Assembly (NCBI RefSeq): GCF_904846285.1
Contig: NZ_CAJHAD010000016.1
Span: forward strand, 1 to 64,000
Length of the DNA: 64,000 nucleotides
Direction of reading: 5' to 3'
Source of the DNA: Psychrobacter immobilis
GTDB lineage: Bacteria > Pseudomonadota > Gammaproteobacteria > Pseudomonadales > Moraxellaceae
The translations under genes and the position numbers were made by a program. The stretch's first letter is position 1. Each line of letters opens with the position of its first letter. A model generated the notes under the pieces. It searched no databases, was not told the origin of the DNA, and saw only the letters and a list, made by a program, of their open reading frames with translations. Shown here in pieces: positions 1 to 9,212 of this stretch.

Positions 1-77
1 AGCTAAAAGCTAAAAGCTAAAAGCTAAAAGCTAAAAGCTAAAAGCTAAAAGCTAAAAGCTAAAAGCTAAAAGCTAAA
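1..77. repeat. Heptamer tandem repeat (AGCTAAA)n
   Basis: Eleven uninterrupted copies of the 7-bp unit AGCTAAA run from the first base of the window, so the array is cut by the window edge and its true length is unknown. It ends 13 bp before the stop codon side of the small lipoprotein gene on the minus strand. Seven is not a multiple of three per se but 21 bp phasing would keep an open frame; no gene is seen in it here. A perfect simple-sequence array of this kind is prone to length change by slippage. Confidence 0.95.
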
Positions 78-89
78 TAATAAACTGTC

Positions 90-458
90 TTATTGGCAAC
101 GGAAATTAATCATATACTCATAATCATCTTTACGTGATAAGTCTGGTGAGCCCGTACCAAATATCGAACCGATGACCGCGCCCGCTTGTCCGACCATACG
201 GCCCGTTTGCTCATTTAAAATACCGTTATATTTTACTTTGTCATCAACGATAATCACTTGTTTTCTTCCACAGGTTTTTTGCGCACTGTCTATCGCATTT
301 TGCTGAGCTTTGACTTTGCTCTCAGCGATACCCGTGGTTTCATAAATCGAGTTAGCGCGCTGAATCACCGGTGAAGAAGGCGTGCTTTGACAGGCACTTA
401 AAGCCAGAGCCGCAGCCAGTGTTGCTGTTAAAGTAGCGGTTTTATTAAAAATATTCAT
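90..458 (-). CDS. Small lipoprotein of unknown function
   Basis: The 122-residue product starts with a short charged stretch, a hydrophobic segment and a lipobox L-S-A-C with the lipidated cysteine at about residue 23, so it is probably a membrane-anchored lipoprotein. The mature part is polar and contains a glycine/alanine-rich segment (GQAGAVIGSIFGTG, near residues 90-103) and two further cysteines that could form a disulfide. An AAGGAAA ribosome binding site precedes the ATG at good spacing. It is divergent from the hydrolase gene. I do not recognise a named family; the glycine-rich stretch recalls small outer-membrane 'glycine zipper' lipoproteins, which is only a resemblance. Confidence 0.8.
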   Translation of the reverse strand: MNIFNKTATLTATLAAALALSACQSTPSSPVIQRANSIYETTGIAESKVKAQQNAIDSAQKTCGRKQVIIVDDKVKYNGILNEQTGRMVGQAGAVIGSIFGTGSPDLSRKDDYEYMINFRCQ

Positions 459-552
459 AATGGTTTCCTTTTTCCTATAAGTTAAATATATTGCTCGACA
501 ACTTGTATGAATCTAACGTATTGCGACGAGGAGTGTCTAGGCGGTTATTGTG

Positions 553-564
553 TGCAACGTTGCA
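553..564. promoter_or_regulatory. Perfect 12-bp palindrome in a divergent promoter region
   Basis: TGCAACGTTGCA is a perfect palindrome between the divergent lipoprotein and hydrolase genes, flanked by imperfect GTG/CAC extensions. Its position would suit an operator serving one or both genes, but no regulator gene is adjacent, so the role is inferred only from symmetry and place. Confidence 0.3.
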
Positions 565-642
565 GGTACACAGCAAATCACTTGAAATATAAACCATATC
601 TAGGATAATTGGACTATTCATTCTTAATTAGTAAGTAATTCT

Positions 643-1308
643 ATGCAACTGATTCCTGCTCCTGCTGGCGTGCTCGAAGTCGACGCGCTATGGCAACAAG
701 ACAATCCTAAAGATACGAATACCGATACAGTGGCGCTACTTTGCCATCCCAATCCGTTATTTGAAGGCACAATGAACAATAAAGTGGTTACGACCATGTA
801 TCGTTTTGCTCGTGATAACGGCATGCATGTGGTACGTTTTAACTTTCGCGGCGTTGGTCAGTCAACCGGCGAACACGACTACGCAGATGGGGAGGTAGTC
901 GATGCGATGACCGTGCTACAATGGATTGCAGAGCAGACCAACGCTCGTAAGCTATGGCTAGGTGGCTTCTCCTTTGGTGGTTATGTGATAGCGCGTGTCG
1001 CTGAGCAAATTATGGTATCGCCGCATATTTGGGGATTGAGTGATTTTGAAATAGCAAACGTTGCTCTTATCGCACCCTCAGTCGAAAAAAACGCCACCGA
1101 TGATTTGAGCTTACCGATTGAGAAAACCTTTGAGATATATGGTAATGAAGACAATGTGGTTGCGCCTGCTATCATGCAGGAGTTTGCTGAGCGTCTCGGA
1201 CTGCCGGTTAGTATCGTTGATGGCGCTGGGCACTTTTTTCACGGACGTTTATCTGAGCTTAAAGGTTTATTAGAAAAGCATAGTTTTGGGTCTAAAGATT
1301 CGCACTAA
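643..1308 (+). CDS. Alpha/beta hydrolase (dienelactone-hydrolase-like, COG2945 type)
   Basis: The 221-residue protein has the alpha/beta hydrolase plan: an early oxyanion-region motif HPNPLFEGTMNNKVV (about 35-49), a nucleophile elbow GGFSFGG with the serine near residue 110, an aspartate near 170 (YGNEDNVV) and a histidine near 197 (GAGHFFHG). These make a complete Ser-Asp-His triad. The HPxPxxGGTMxNKVV-like opening is typical of the short cytoplasmic COG2945 hydrolases whose substrates are not established. No signal peptide is seen. The ribosome binding site is weak. zapE follows about 60-80 bp downstream on the same strand and may be co-transcribed. Confidence 0.85.
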   Translation: MQLIPAPAGVLEVDALWQQDNPKDTNTDTVALLCHPNPLFEGTMNNKVVTTMYRFARDNGMHVVRFNFRGVGQSTGEHDYADGEVVDAMTVLQWIAEQTNARKLWLGGFSFGGYVIARVAEQIMVSPHIWGLSDFEIANVALIAPSVEKNATDDLSLPIEKTFEIYGNEDNVVAPAIMQEFAERLGLPVSIVDGAGHFFHGRLSELKGLLEKHSFGSKDSH

Positions 1309-1385
1309 AATAGATTTTGTTAGCCCGTTTAGCTAACAATGCTTTTAGTTTTTTATATTTATTTTGTCTAATGATGAGTCGTATT

Positions 1386-2492
1386 ATGAGTTTATCTCCC
1401 TTGCAACGTTATGAGCAGGCCATCAGCACTGATGAGTTTACTCGAGATGAGCAGCAATATCAGGCAATGAGCTATTTAGATGGTTTGTATCATCAGCTCA
1501 ATGATAGCGTGGCGCAAAAAAAAGGCTTTTTTAGCTTTCTAAAATCAAAACCCGCTGCGCCCAAAGGCTTATATATGTGGGGCGGAGTAGGACGCGGTAA
1601 AACATGGATGATGGATATGTTTTACGACTCTTTGACCATTGAGCGTAAGATGCGCCAACATTTTCACCACTTTATGCAGCGCGTTCATCAAGAGCTAAAT
1701 AATCTACAAGGCCAGAGCGATCCGCTAGAAAAAGTCGCGGATATCATTTATGCAGAAGCAGTCATTATCTGTTTTGATGAGTTTTTTGTCTCTAACGTCT
1801 CAGACGCCATGATTTTGGGCGATTTGTTCACCATGCTATTTAACCGCGGCGTCACCTTGGTTGCAACATCAAATATTGAACCATCAGGACTTTATAAAGA
1901 TGGTCTACACCGTGATCGCTTTATGCCAGCTATCGCCGAAGTTGAGCGTCATACCACGGTGATGAATATTGACTCTGGCATTGATTATCGTCTGCGTGTC
2001 TTACAGCAAGCGGAGTTATATGAATCGCCGTTGACTAAGGCCAATCACCACTGGCTTGCCAACCGTTTCGCCAGTTTGTCCAACAATCAGAAAATCAGCA
2101 ACGCGCCTATTACCATCAATGGTCGCGAAATCAAAATCAATGCGCGTACTGAAGATATTTTATTTTGTGACTTCCGTCATTTATGTATGGAGCCACGCTC
2201 AGCGTCTGATTTTATCGAAATTGCCAAAGAATTTAGCACAGTGTTAATCAATTCTGTGCCCGCTTTGGATGATGATTTGCGTGATCCCACCCGCCGTTTT
2301 ATTTATCTGGTTGATGAGTTTTATGATCGCCGCGTCAAACTATTGGTAAGAGCAGAGCAGCCAATTCTCGAGCTCTATCAAGGACAAAAATTGGCCTTTG
2401 AGATTGAGCGTACACGTTCACGCCTGCTTGAGATGCAGTCAGAAGATTATTTGCGCATGGATCATCGCATCGAAGGCTCAGAAGCGGCGTAA
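1386..2492 (+). CDS. zapE: Cell division protein ZapE (AFG1-like ATPase)
   Basis: ZapE is a P-loop ATPase that binds FtsZ at the division site. Counting from this start (368 aa), the Walker A motif GGVGRGKT is near residues 66-73, the Walker B stretch is AVIICFDEFF, and ATSN at the sensor 1 position is typical of the AFG1/ZapE family. An upstream TTG at 1317 keeps the frame open, and ATGs occur at 1371 and 1374, but homologous proteins start close to the SPLQRYEQA segment, so I chose the ATG at 1386. None of these starts has a good ribosome binding site, which suggests coupling to the hydrolase gene. Family assignment is firm; the start is not. Confidence 0.92.
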   Translation: MSLSPLQRYEQAISTDEFTRDEQQYQAMSYLDGLYHQLNDSVAQKKGFFSFLKSKPAAPKGLYMWGGVGRGKTWMMDMFYDSLTIERKMRQHFHHFMQRVHQELNNLQGQSDPLEKVADIIYAEAVIICFDEFFVSNVSDAMILGDLFTMLFNRGVTLVATSNIEPSGLYKDGLHRDRFMPAIAEVERHTTVMNIDSGIDYRLRVLQQAELYESPLTKANHHWLANRFASLSNNQKISNAPITINGREIKINARTEDILFCDFRHLCMEPRSASDFIEIAKEFSTVLINSVPALDDDLRDPTRRFIYLVDEFYDRRVKLLVRAEQPILELYQGQKLAFEIERTRSRLLEMQSEDYLRMDHRIEGSEAA

Positions 2493-2537
2493 GGCATATC
2501 GCTAATGCATTTGCATAATAATAAATAAGGATAAAAT

Positions 2538-3212
2538 ATGAATAGTTCTGAAGATAATATGGATAATAGCAACGAACTGAACAGTGATAGTGAAGAAAAT
2601 CAAGCCGAAAGCCCGAGAGGGGCAAACGCGCAAGTAACCGATGAGCAACTGATTAACTGGATTAAATCAAGACGTAGTATCGGCAATTTGAGCATTCCGG
2701 CACCGACAGAAAGCCAGATTAGAGCAGCTATTGATTGTGCGGTTACCGCGCCTGATCATAAAAAACTGCGTCCGTGGCGCTTTATCGTCACTCAAGGTAA
2801 TGCCCGTCATGACTTGGGCCGTGCTTTTTTAGCCGCTGCTGAAGCACAAGCGGCGCAAGAGGGCGAAGAGCTGTCTGAGAAATCACGCAAGAAAACCTAC
2901 AATATGCCGCTGCGTGCGCCCGTTATTATTACAGTCGTCACCCACATGCAAGTGCATAAAAAAGTGCCACCTTTTGAGCAAATGCTCAGTGCAGGTGCAG
3001 CAGTGCAAAACCTTATTTTGGCACTACAAGCTCAGGGCTTTAGTACGGTTTGGCGTACGGGATTATTGGCTAATGAGCCTGCCGTCAAAGCCTATTTTGA
3101 CGTTGGCGCAGATGATTATGTCACGGCTTTTGTTTATACTGGCAGCAGTCCTTGCGATATGCCAACGCGCAAGCCGATTGGTATTGAGCCATTACTGCGT
3201 TTTGAGTCATAG
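2538..3212 (+). CDS. Nitroreductase family protein (YdjA-like)
   Basis: A 224-residue FMN-dependent nitroreductase-fold protein. The first 35 residues are acidic and polar (Asn/Asp/Glu-rich) and are not part of the fold. The fold starts with the SRRSIGNL motif (about 49-56), followed by APDHKKLRPWRF, which matches the PxHxxxxPWRF signature of the small YdjA-type enzymes, and by GAAVQNLILALQAQGFSTVWRTG. These would bind FMN and NAD(P)H; the physiological substrate of this subfamily is unknown. A clear AAGGA ribosome binding site precedes the ATG. It lies 45 bp after zapE on the same strand. Confidence 0.88.
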   Translation: MNSSEDNMDNSNELNSDSEENQAESPRGANAQVTDEQLINWIKSRRSIGNLSIPAPTESQIRAAIDCAVTAPDHKKLRPWRFIVTQGNARHDLGRAFLAAAEAQAAQEGEELSEKSRKKTYNMPLRAPVIITVVTHMQVHKKVPPFEQMLSAGAAVQNLILALQAQGFSTVWRTGLLANEPAVKAYFDVGADDYVTAFVYTGSSPCDMPTRKPIGIEPLLRFES

Positions 3213-3291
3213 CGTCGAGACAGGTCTATGATTACGGCGATGTTTCAATAAGGTAATGGCTGTCATAACGCGACACAGCAAAGCAAAACAA

Positions 3292-3327
3292 TGACCAAAC
3301 TGGTCACGTTATTTCAATAAAATAACG
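3292..3327. promoter_or_regulatory. Two adjacent inverted repeats upstream of gpsA
   Basis: TGACCA-AAC-TGGTCA (3292-3306) is followed immediately by CGTTATTT-caata-AAATAACG (3307-3327). Neither ends in a T run, so they do not look like a terminator. They lie about 100 bp before gpsA, just upstream of a possible promoter (TTGAAA 3346-3351, TATACT 3371-3376, long 19-bp spacer). They could be operators or mRNA/DNA structure; function is inferred only. Confidence 0.3.
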
Positions 3328-3425
3328 GTTCTATATCAATAATTGTTGAAACATACCGTCAATCTCACTGTATACTCAGCACAAATTCTAATCATAATTC
3401 AGTCAGTCAATACGGATAAAATAAT

Positions 3426-4718
3426 ATGACCAGCGCTAATGATAAAAAGACAGATGCAAATATAGAGGACAGTCAAACAGATGACAAAGGGGCTGAAAAA
3501 CAAAACAGTTTGCTATCCGGTATCATTGAGCGTGCCACCAAATCTGGGCTTGGACGTAAGAAGTTAAATCCTAGCGCGGTTGAATCTGCGGTGGCAAAAA
3601 ATATGGCAGAAATCCATAACAATCCAACCAAATTGCGTTTGGCATTTTTAGGTGGCGGTAGCTTTGGTACGGCCATGGCAAACCTGGCTGCCCGCAATGG
3701 CTGTGATACCACGCTGTGGGTACGCAATAAACGTACTGTTAAGGCTATGTCAAAGACGCAGACCAATAAAAAATATCTGCCCGGTTATAAGCTTGATGAT
3801 CGCCTCAAATACAGCCACGATTTACAAGCGGCGGTCAAAGATACCGATATTATTTTTATCGCTGTCCCAGGCCTCGCGTTTCGCGAAACCCTTAAAAGCA
3901 TCGCGCCCTTTATTAGCGGGCAATCTATTGTCTCTTTAACCAAGGGTATGGAAAAAGATACCTTTGCTTTGATGAGTGATATTATTAAAGATGAGCTGCC
4001 GGAAGTAAATTTTGGCGTGATGTCAGGGCCAAATCTCGCCATTGAGATCATGAAAAATATGCCGTCTGCTACGGTCATTGCCAGTGACTCTGAGCCACTA
4101 CGCCATGCGGTACAAGCAGCATTACATAGTGCTTTCTTTAGAGTGTTTGCCAGTGATGATGTTCGCGGTGTTGAGCTTGGTGGCGCGCTGAAAAACATTT
4201 ATGCCATTGCCATGGGTATGGCGGCAGCTTATGAAGTTGGCGAAAATACCAAAGCCATGATATTGACTCGCGGTTTAGCGGAAATGAGCCGTTTTGGCGT
4301 GCATGCTGGTGCCAATCCGCTGACCTTTTTAGGTCTGTCGGGCGTCGGTGATTTATATGCTACTTGTAGCTCAGAGCTGAGTCGTAACTATCGTATTGGT
4401 AACATGATCGGTCGCGGTATGACTATCGATGCTGCGGTCAAAAAACTGGGTCAAACCGCAGAAGGCGTGAATACTATTCAGCAGGTTCATGAAAAAGCCA
4501 CCAAAGAAGGCATCTATATGCCGATTACCCATGCTCTGCATGCGGTCATTTATGAAGATAAAGCCGCGCTTGGCGTCGCCTTACATCTTATGGAGGCGGG
4601 ATTCCGTAGTGATGTTGAGTTTGTCATGGAGCATGATCATAGCAATGCTGCACTAACGGCGCAAATGCAAACGGCAAGCAAAGCTAAGCATAAAAAAGAT
4701 GATGACAATAATAAGTAA
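3426..4718 (+). CDS. gpsA: Glycerol-3-phosphate dehydrogenase [NAD(P)+]
   Basis: GpsA reduces dihydroxyacetone phosphate to sn-glycerol 3-phosphate for phospholipid synthesis in the cytoplasm. The dinucleotide motif GGGSFGTAMA is at about 76-85, the VPG motif and the substrate-site segment GGALKNIYAIAMGMA with the conserved lysine are present, and LSGVGDL and AEGVNT follow as in the family. At 430 residues it is about 90 longer than the usual 335-340: some 68 residues of charged N-terminal extension precede the Rossmann fold and a lysine/aspartate-rich tail ends the protein. It is followed by sixA after 131 bp. Assignment is firm; the role of the extension is unknown. Confidence 0.95.
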   Translation: MTSANDKKTDANIEDSQTDDKGAEKQNSLLSGIIERATKSGLGRKKLNPSAVESAVAKNMAEIHNNPTKLRLAFLGGGSFGTAMANLAARNGCDTTLWVRNKRTVKAMSKTQTNKKYLPGYKLDDRLKYSHDLQAAVKDTDIIFIAVPGLAFRETLKSIAPFISGQSIVSLTKGMEKDTFALMSDIIKDELPEVNFGVMSGPNLAIEIMKNMPSATVIASDSEPLRHAVQAALHSAFFRVFASDDVRGVELGGALKNIYAIAMGMAAAYEVGENTKAMILTRGLAEMSRFGVHAGANPLTFLGLSGVGDLYATCSSELSRNYRIGNMIGRGMTIDAAVKKLGQTAEGVNTIQQVHEKATKEGIYMPITHALHAVIYEDKAALGVALHLMEAGFRSDVEFVMEHDHSNAALTAQMQTASKAKHKKDDDNNK

Positions 4719-4849
4719 TGGTTAATTAATGATGCTTAATCAGTAATAGGGTAGAAGACAGATGTTTTAGTACTAAAATAGTTTCATCGTCACAAGCTTA
4801 TTATTATCAAATTAGTCAGATAAAAGTAATAAACAAGGTAGTTAAGATT

Positions 4850-5311
4850 ATGAAAATTATCTTAGTACGTCATGGTCAAGCAGAAGATGAGACGCGCCCA
4901 GACAGTGCGCGTCAGTTGACTGATTTTGGTCAGCAGCAAGCGGCGCAAACAGCAAAGTATATTACCACTCATTATCAACCTGATTGTTTTGTCGTGAGTC
5001 CTTATAAGAGAGCGCAGCAGACACTGGCAGCACTACAGTTACGTGCACCTAACGTGCCATCACAAATACAAGAGAATATCACGCCTTCTGACGATGCTCG
5101 TCAGGCGCTGATAGATATTGGTAATATTGAAGCAGAGTGTCTGGTGGTCGTCTGTCATATGTCTATCGTTGCTCATATCGCTGGCCTACTAACGGGTGAT
5201 TACCCTGAATCCTTCTCTTTAGCAGAAGCGCGTGTGTTTGAGATGGATTTTGTGCTGGCGGGTATGGCAACCGAGATAGACCGTTTTGTCCCAGAACAAC
5301 CTTATCAGTAA
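4850..5311 (+). CDS. sixA: Phosphohistidine phosphatase SixA
   Basis: A 153-residue histidine phosphatase. The catalytic RHG motif is at residues 7-9 (LVRHGQAEDE), the second arginine lies in SPYKRAQQT and the second histidine in VVCHMSIVAH, giving a full active site. The small size without extra domains and the early RHG match SixA, which in Escherichia coli dephosphorylates histidine-phosphotransfer proteins such as ArcB or the nitrogen phosphotransferase protein NPr. The partner here is not visible. It has an AAGG ribosome binding site and lies between gpsA and the gspLM pair. Confidence 0.9.
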   Translation: MKIILVRHGQAEDETRPDSARQLTDFGQQQAAQTAKYITTHYQPDCFVVSPYKRAQQTLAALQLRAPNVPSQIQENITPSDDARQALIDIGNIEAECLVVVCHMSIVAHIAGLLTGDYPESFSLAEARVFEMDFVLAGMATEIDRFVPEQPYQ

Positions 5312-5429
5312 CAATAATAAAAACGCTCGTAAAACCCTATATATTTTTGCTAGACCGCCGCTTTAATAAATGACAGCTTCAATAAGCAATGACTTTAAAC
5401 AGCAGCTTTGATAATTAAGGACACATTTG

Positions 5430-6749
5430 GTGTTACATGTTTGGTTAAGAGCGCAGCACAGTCCTCTAGCGGTCTGGCATGAAGACATAAAGCAATGGCA
5501 ATTGATTGACAGCTGGCAACAGCTACATGACATCTATGGTAGCTATAAAACCAATAGTCAAAAATCGGTTTGCCTGTATTTCCCCTCAAGCCATGTCTTA
5601 CAAGTAGATTCTGAGCTAAATACGGCTCAGCTCAAACAATTAGGTATGAGCGGTAAGCAGTATTTATTTGAAGAAACTTCTCTGACACCAGTTGAACAGT
5701 TAGCCATTCGCCAAATGACTGAGAATAGCAGTCATCATTTTTATGCTTTGGCTCAAAGCGATATCGAATCATGGCAGCAAAGCGCTAAGCTTGTTGGCAT
5801 GAACATCGTAGCGTTACTGCCTGATTTTTTATTACTGCCAACGCCAGAAGAGGGCGCAGGGCAGCATCGTTTGTTTGTATTGTACCAAGACAAACAAACG
5901 ATGCTGCTGCGCCAATCCTTACATCAAGGCATGGCAGTCAGTTACTTGCCTTTAATATTTGAGCGTTTTCCGCATTTAAGTGAAGTGCTGCTATTACCAG
6001 CCATTGATAGTGCCTTTGATGATTCTAATCACGCTTCTCATAATGGTCTTGCTGAAAATTTTACTAATGAGCCAGCACTTGGTGATGATATTGATTTAAC
6101 AAAGCATGAAACTACCGCCAACGCCTTTACTCAAACGGCGGCAATGATTGCCGAGCATCAATTATTATTAACTACGCTTCCCGTTACTCCTAAACCGCTT
6201 GAAATTCCTGAACGCCATGCGCTGAACTTTTTTATTAAATCAACAGATTCGCAATTATCACCGTATCTGCGGGTGGCGATGATGGTCGCGCTGTCAGCAT
6301 TGGTATTACAGATGGCGACCGATGGAGTGCAATGGTATCAGTATAAGGCGGCGACAGCGGCGACCAAAACCGAGATTGCCACTCAGTATCAGTCTTGGTT
6401 TCCAAATGAGCCGCTTAGTACGCGCACAAAGCTACAAGTGCAGTTGCAACCAAAACTGCGTAGTGACAGCCAAGCGCCTAACTCTCACATAGCCGTATTA
6501 TCACGTATATCACCGTTGATTAAACAGTCGTCATTACGCGCACAAGCTCTAGTCATGCAGCCAACTGCGCTTAGCTTTACGTTGATTGCACCAGACCGCG
6601 GCAGTCTTGATCAATTTACCAATACGCTAGTTTCTCAAGGCTTAAACGCCAAATTAGAACAAGTGAACGGCAATGAGCAAGGGCAGTTTAGTGGTCAAGT
6701 GACCGTTGATGTGGTAGAAAACAATAGCAGCGTTAGCAATAAAGGGTAA
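5430..6749 (+). CDS. gspL: Type II secretion system inner-membrane protein GspL
   Basis: GspL is a bitopic inner-membrane component of the type II secretion platform that ties the ATPase GspE to GspM. The roughly 440-residue product has a large N-terminal cytoplasmic actin-like region, one membrane segment near 283-303 (LRVAMMVALSALVLQMA), and a short periplasmic ferredoxin-like region. The start is TTG at 5427 or GTG at 5430; the AAGGA at 5417-5421 fits the GTG at 8-nt spacing better. It is followed after 2 bp by gspM, so the two are translationally linked. The other gsp genes are not in this window. Confidence 0.88.
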   Translation: MLHVWLRAQHSPLAVWHEDIKQWQLIDSWQQLHDIYGSYKTNSQKSVCLYFPSSHVLQVDSELNTAQLKQLGMSGKQYLFEETSLTPVEQLAIRQMTENSSHHFYALAQSDIESWQQSAKLVGMNIVALLPDFLLLPTPEEGAGQHRLFVLYQDKQTMLLRQSLHQGMAVSYLPLIFERFPHLSEVLLLPAIDSAFDDSNHASHNGLAENFTNEPALGDDIDLTKHETTANAFTQTAAMIAEHQLLLTTLPVTPKPLEIPERHALNFFIKSTDSQLSPYLRVAMMVALSALVLQMATDGVQWYQYKAATAATKTEIATQYQSWFPNEPLSTRTKLQVQLQPKLRSDSQAPNSHIAVLSRISPLIKQSSLRAQALVMQPTALSFTLIAPDRGSLDQFTNTLVSQGLNAKLEQVNGNEQGQFSGQVTVDVVENNSSVSNKG

Positions 6750-6751
6750 CC

Positions 6752-7315
6752 ATGAAAAGATTACAGCGCCTCGCCAAACGCAGCACTATTGTGACTGACC
6801 CTCGAAGCAGTGCGTTATCAACGCGGATGAGTAGCTATCAAAGTATCCTAACGACACGTTGGCAGGCATTGTCTGCGCGTGACCAATTAGCCTTGATGTT
6901 ATTATCGGCATTCTTGCTATTATTTATCGGTGGCTATGGCGGCTATAGTGTCCATCAAGCAGCAAATGCGAGCAAAAATGAGTATCAAGAGCAGGTCGCT
7001 GATTATTTTTGGTTACGTGCCCAAGCTGGTAACATTGATAGCAATGCGTTAAATGCTGCTAGTATTGCAAATGGCGTAGATGCCATGCCGCCGGCTAGTA
7101 GTATCAGTGCGCTATTAAATAATTCAGGGATTGCCGATGCGCAGGTCATTGCGGCTGGCGATGCGGTGCAACTGAGCTTTGCTCATCCAAGCCAAGCCGT
7201 GGTTAGTGGCGCACTCGGTAAGCTTGAACAGCAAGGTTGGCAATTTACTCAACTGTCTATGCAGCAAGATTCGGTCACTAAAGCAATTCAAGTACAGGCG
7301 ACCGTGACTTCTTAA
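6752..7315 (+). CDS. gspM: Type II secretion system protein GspM
   Basis: A 187-residue bitopic protein with about 45 cytoplasmic residues, one membrane helix near 47-66 (LALMLLSAFLLLFIGGYG) and a periplasmic domain, as expected of GspM, the partner of GspL in the secretion platform. The sequence 'SARDQLALMLLSAF' before the helix is a common GspM feature. Its identity is greatly strengthened by its place 2 bp after gspL. Family members diverge strongly, so the call rests as much on context as on sequence. Confidence 0.85.
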   Translation: MKRLQRLAKRSTIVTDPRSSALSTRMSSYQSILTTRWQALSARDQLALMLLSAFLLLFIGGYGGYSVHQAANASKNEYQEQVADYFWLRAQAGNIDSNALNAASIANGVDAMPPASSISALLNNSGIADAQVIAAGDAVQLSFAHPSQAVVSGALGKLEQQGWQFTQLSMQQDSVTKAIQVQATVTS

Positions 7316-7440
7316 TATTTGTACTCAATTATGTTGGAACATATTTAACCATGTTGATGGTTTAAAGTTTGCCGCATTGAAACCTTGCTTATTTGCCACA
7401 ATAATATAGCTATTAGCCACAGAATATAACGAGTGACAGT

Positions 7441-7866
7441 ATGATTAACAATACCAATAATACTATGAGTGATAATAAGCGCCGTTCTTTGATTACCTAT
7501 AATCACATCACGTATCTGCTCTATGTGCTCAGCTATTTTACCGCGGGACTGCTGTGGATTGTGCCTATTTTTATGAATTATGCCAAACGCCATGATGCTG
7601 ATGGTACTTGGCTTGCTACCCATTTTGATTGGCAGATTAAGACCTTTTGGTATAGCATCTTCCTGTTTGTTGTTGGTGTGCTTATCATCACATTTGCCTT
7701 AGGTGGTTTTGGCGTAAGCATGCTCGCTGAAACCAATAATATTGCCATCGGCTCAGTATTGTTGGCCAGTTTGGGTTTTATTATTATGGGCTTTACTTTT
7801 ATTTGGCATCTGTACCGTATTGTACGTGGTTGGATTGCGCTCACTGATGGACGCCCAGTTCCCTAA
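7441..7866 (+). CDS. Small integral membrane protein (DUF4870/Tic20-like)
   Basis: The 141-residue product has three or four hydrophobic helices: about 24-45, 78-100 and 104-125 with a weaker first one. The pattern 'ITYLLYVLSYFTAG...PIFMNYAKRHDADGTWLATHFDWQ' interrupted by helices resembles the DUF4870/Tic20-like family of unknown function, in which the conserved HFxWQ segment follows helix 2. It has no enzyme motif. It lies alone between gspM and pyrD. Function unknown. Confidence 0.75.
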   Translation: MINNTNNTMSDNKRRSLITYNHITYLLYVLSYFTAGLLWIVPIFMNYAKRHDADGTWLATHFDWQIKTFWYSIFLFVVGVLIITFALGGFGVSMLAETNNIAIGSVLLASLGFIIMGFTFIWHLYRIVRGWIALTDGRPVP

Positions 7867-8001
7867 TATAAAAACAAGAATATCAATAAGCAGCAAATAC
7901 GAATAAATAATGCTGTCTGATATTGGCTTATTAAGTAAGTCAATTGACAGCGTTAACGATTATTTATTCGCAGGATATAGCGCAATTTGTCCTATGAAAC
8001 T

Positions 8002-8031
8002 TTGGTCTTATTTCAGTTAAGCTGATATAAT
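8002..8031 (+). promoter_or_regulatory. Predicted sigma-70 promoter of pyrD
   Basis: TTGGTC (8002-8007) is separated by 18 bp from a perfect TATAAT (8026-8031) preceded by TGA, that is an extended -10 element. It lies 67 bp before the pyrD start, leaving a leader of about 60 nt. Read from sequence only. Confidence 0.55.
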
Positions 8032-8097
8032 CGCAGCGCTTGACCTCATTCGTTTTTCTTATTTATCATTTCTTTTCAAGCAGGGTCTGTCATTACT

Positions 8098-9132
8098 ATG
8101 TCTTACGCCTTACTTCGCCCTTTTTTGTTTAATATGGACCCTGAGCACGCGCATGAGATGACTTTATCTTTATTAGATAAAGCTCATAAAGCGCGTGTGT
8201 TAGGCTTAGTATATGGTCAGTCAATGCAGCCAACCGATTGTATGGGTTTGCAGTTTGCCAATCCTGTTGGGCTTGCCGCCGGCTTGGACAAAAACGGTGA
8301 CTATATTGATGCGTTAGCAGAGTTGGGTTTTGGTTTTATTGAAGTGGGTACCGTTACGCCAAAGCCGCAAGCCGGTAATGACAGACCAAGACTATTTAGA
8401 ATCAAGCAAGCCGATGCTATTATTAACCGGATGGGCTTTAATAATGAAGGTGTTGATTATCTGATTGAAAATGTAAAACGCTGTAAATACAAAGGCAATA
8501 TTGGCATTAATATCGGTAAAAATGCGGCGACACCGGTTGAAAATGCAGCTGATGATTATGTCTATTGCTTAGAGCGCGTTTATCCGCATGCTTCTTATAT
8601 TACCGTAAATATCTCTTCTCCGAATACCAAGAATTTGCGCGACTTACAAAGTGGTGAAGCGTTAACCCAATTATTAGATACCATTAAAAACCGCCACAAT
8701 CAATTGGCAACCGAATATGGCTTTTATGTACCATTGGTATTAAAAGTCGCTCCCGATTTAGAGCCGTTACAAGTTGATTATATCTCCCAGCAGTTGCTGG
8801 ACTTTGAGATTGATGGTTTGATTGCCACAAATACCACTTTGAGCCGCGTGGGTGTTGAAGACTTGCCCGATGGTAACCAAGCAGGCGGTTTATCAGGTCG
8901 TCCTGTCAGCCACATTAGCACCCAGATTTTACAACAATTCTCCGATCAGCTGGGTGGTAAGGTAGCGTTGATTGGCGTTGGCGGTATCGATAGCGGTGAC
9001 AAAGCGGTCAAAAAAATCGAAGCAGGTGCAGATTTGGTGCAGCTTTATTCCGGGCTTATCTATAAAGGGCCTGGACTGGTACAGTCTTGCATTCAATCTA
9101 TCGGCGGCTATTACGATGCGATGGATGGTTAA
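8098..9132 (+). CDS. pyrD: Dihydroorotate dehydrogenase (quinone)
   Basis: Class 2, membrane-associated, FMN-containing enzyme that oxidises dihydroorotate to orotate with ubiquinone in pyrimidine synthesis. The 344-residue length is typical. Family signatures are clear: the N-terminal amphipathic helix region ([18 protein letters not shown]), [37 protein letters not shown] with the class-2 catalytic serine, KVAPDL, and the FMN phosphate site GVGGIDSG. It stands alone behind its own promoter, with cvpA 80 bp downstream on the same strand. Confidence 0.97.
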   Translation: MSYALLRPFLFNMDPEHAHEMTLSLLDKAHKARVLGLVYGQSMQPTDCMGLQFANPVGLAAGLDKNGDYIDALAELGFGFIEVGTVTPKPQAGNDRPRLFRIKQADAIINRMGFNNEGVDYLIENVKRCKYKGNIGINIGKNAATPVENAADDYVYCLERVYPHASYITVNISSPNTKNLRDLQSGEALTQLLDTIKNRHNQLATEYGFYVPLVLKVAPDLEPLQVDYISQQLLDFEIDGLIATNTTLSRVGVEDLPDGNQAGGLSGRPVSHISTQILQQFSDQLGGKVALIGVGGIDSGDKAVKKIEAGADLVQLYSGLIYKGPGLVQSCIQSIGGYYDAMDG

Positions 9133-9212
9133 GACTTTTAACGACTTTCACAATGGTAAGCTTTTTAACTTTACTGAAGTACACCATATAAGATGCAAAT
9201 GAGGCGATAAAC

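Noticed and set aside
1..77. The heptamer array as a CRISPR array.
   Set aside because: The unit is 7 bp without spacers, and no cas genes are nearby.
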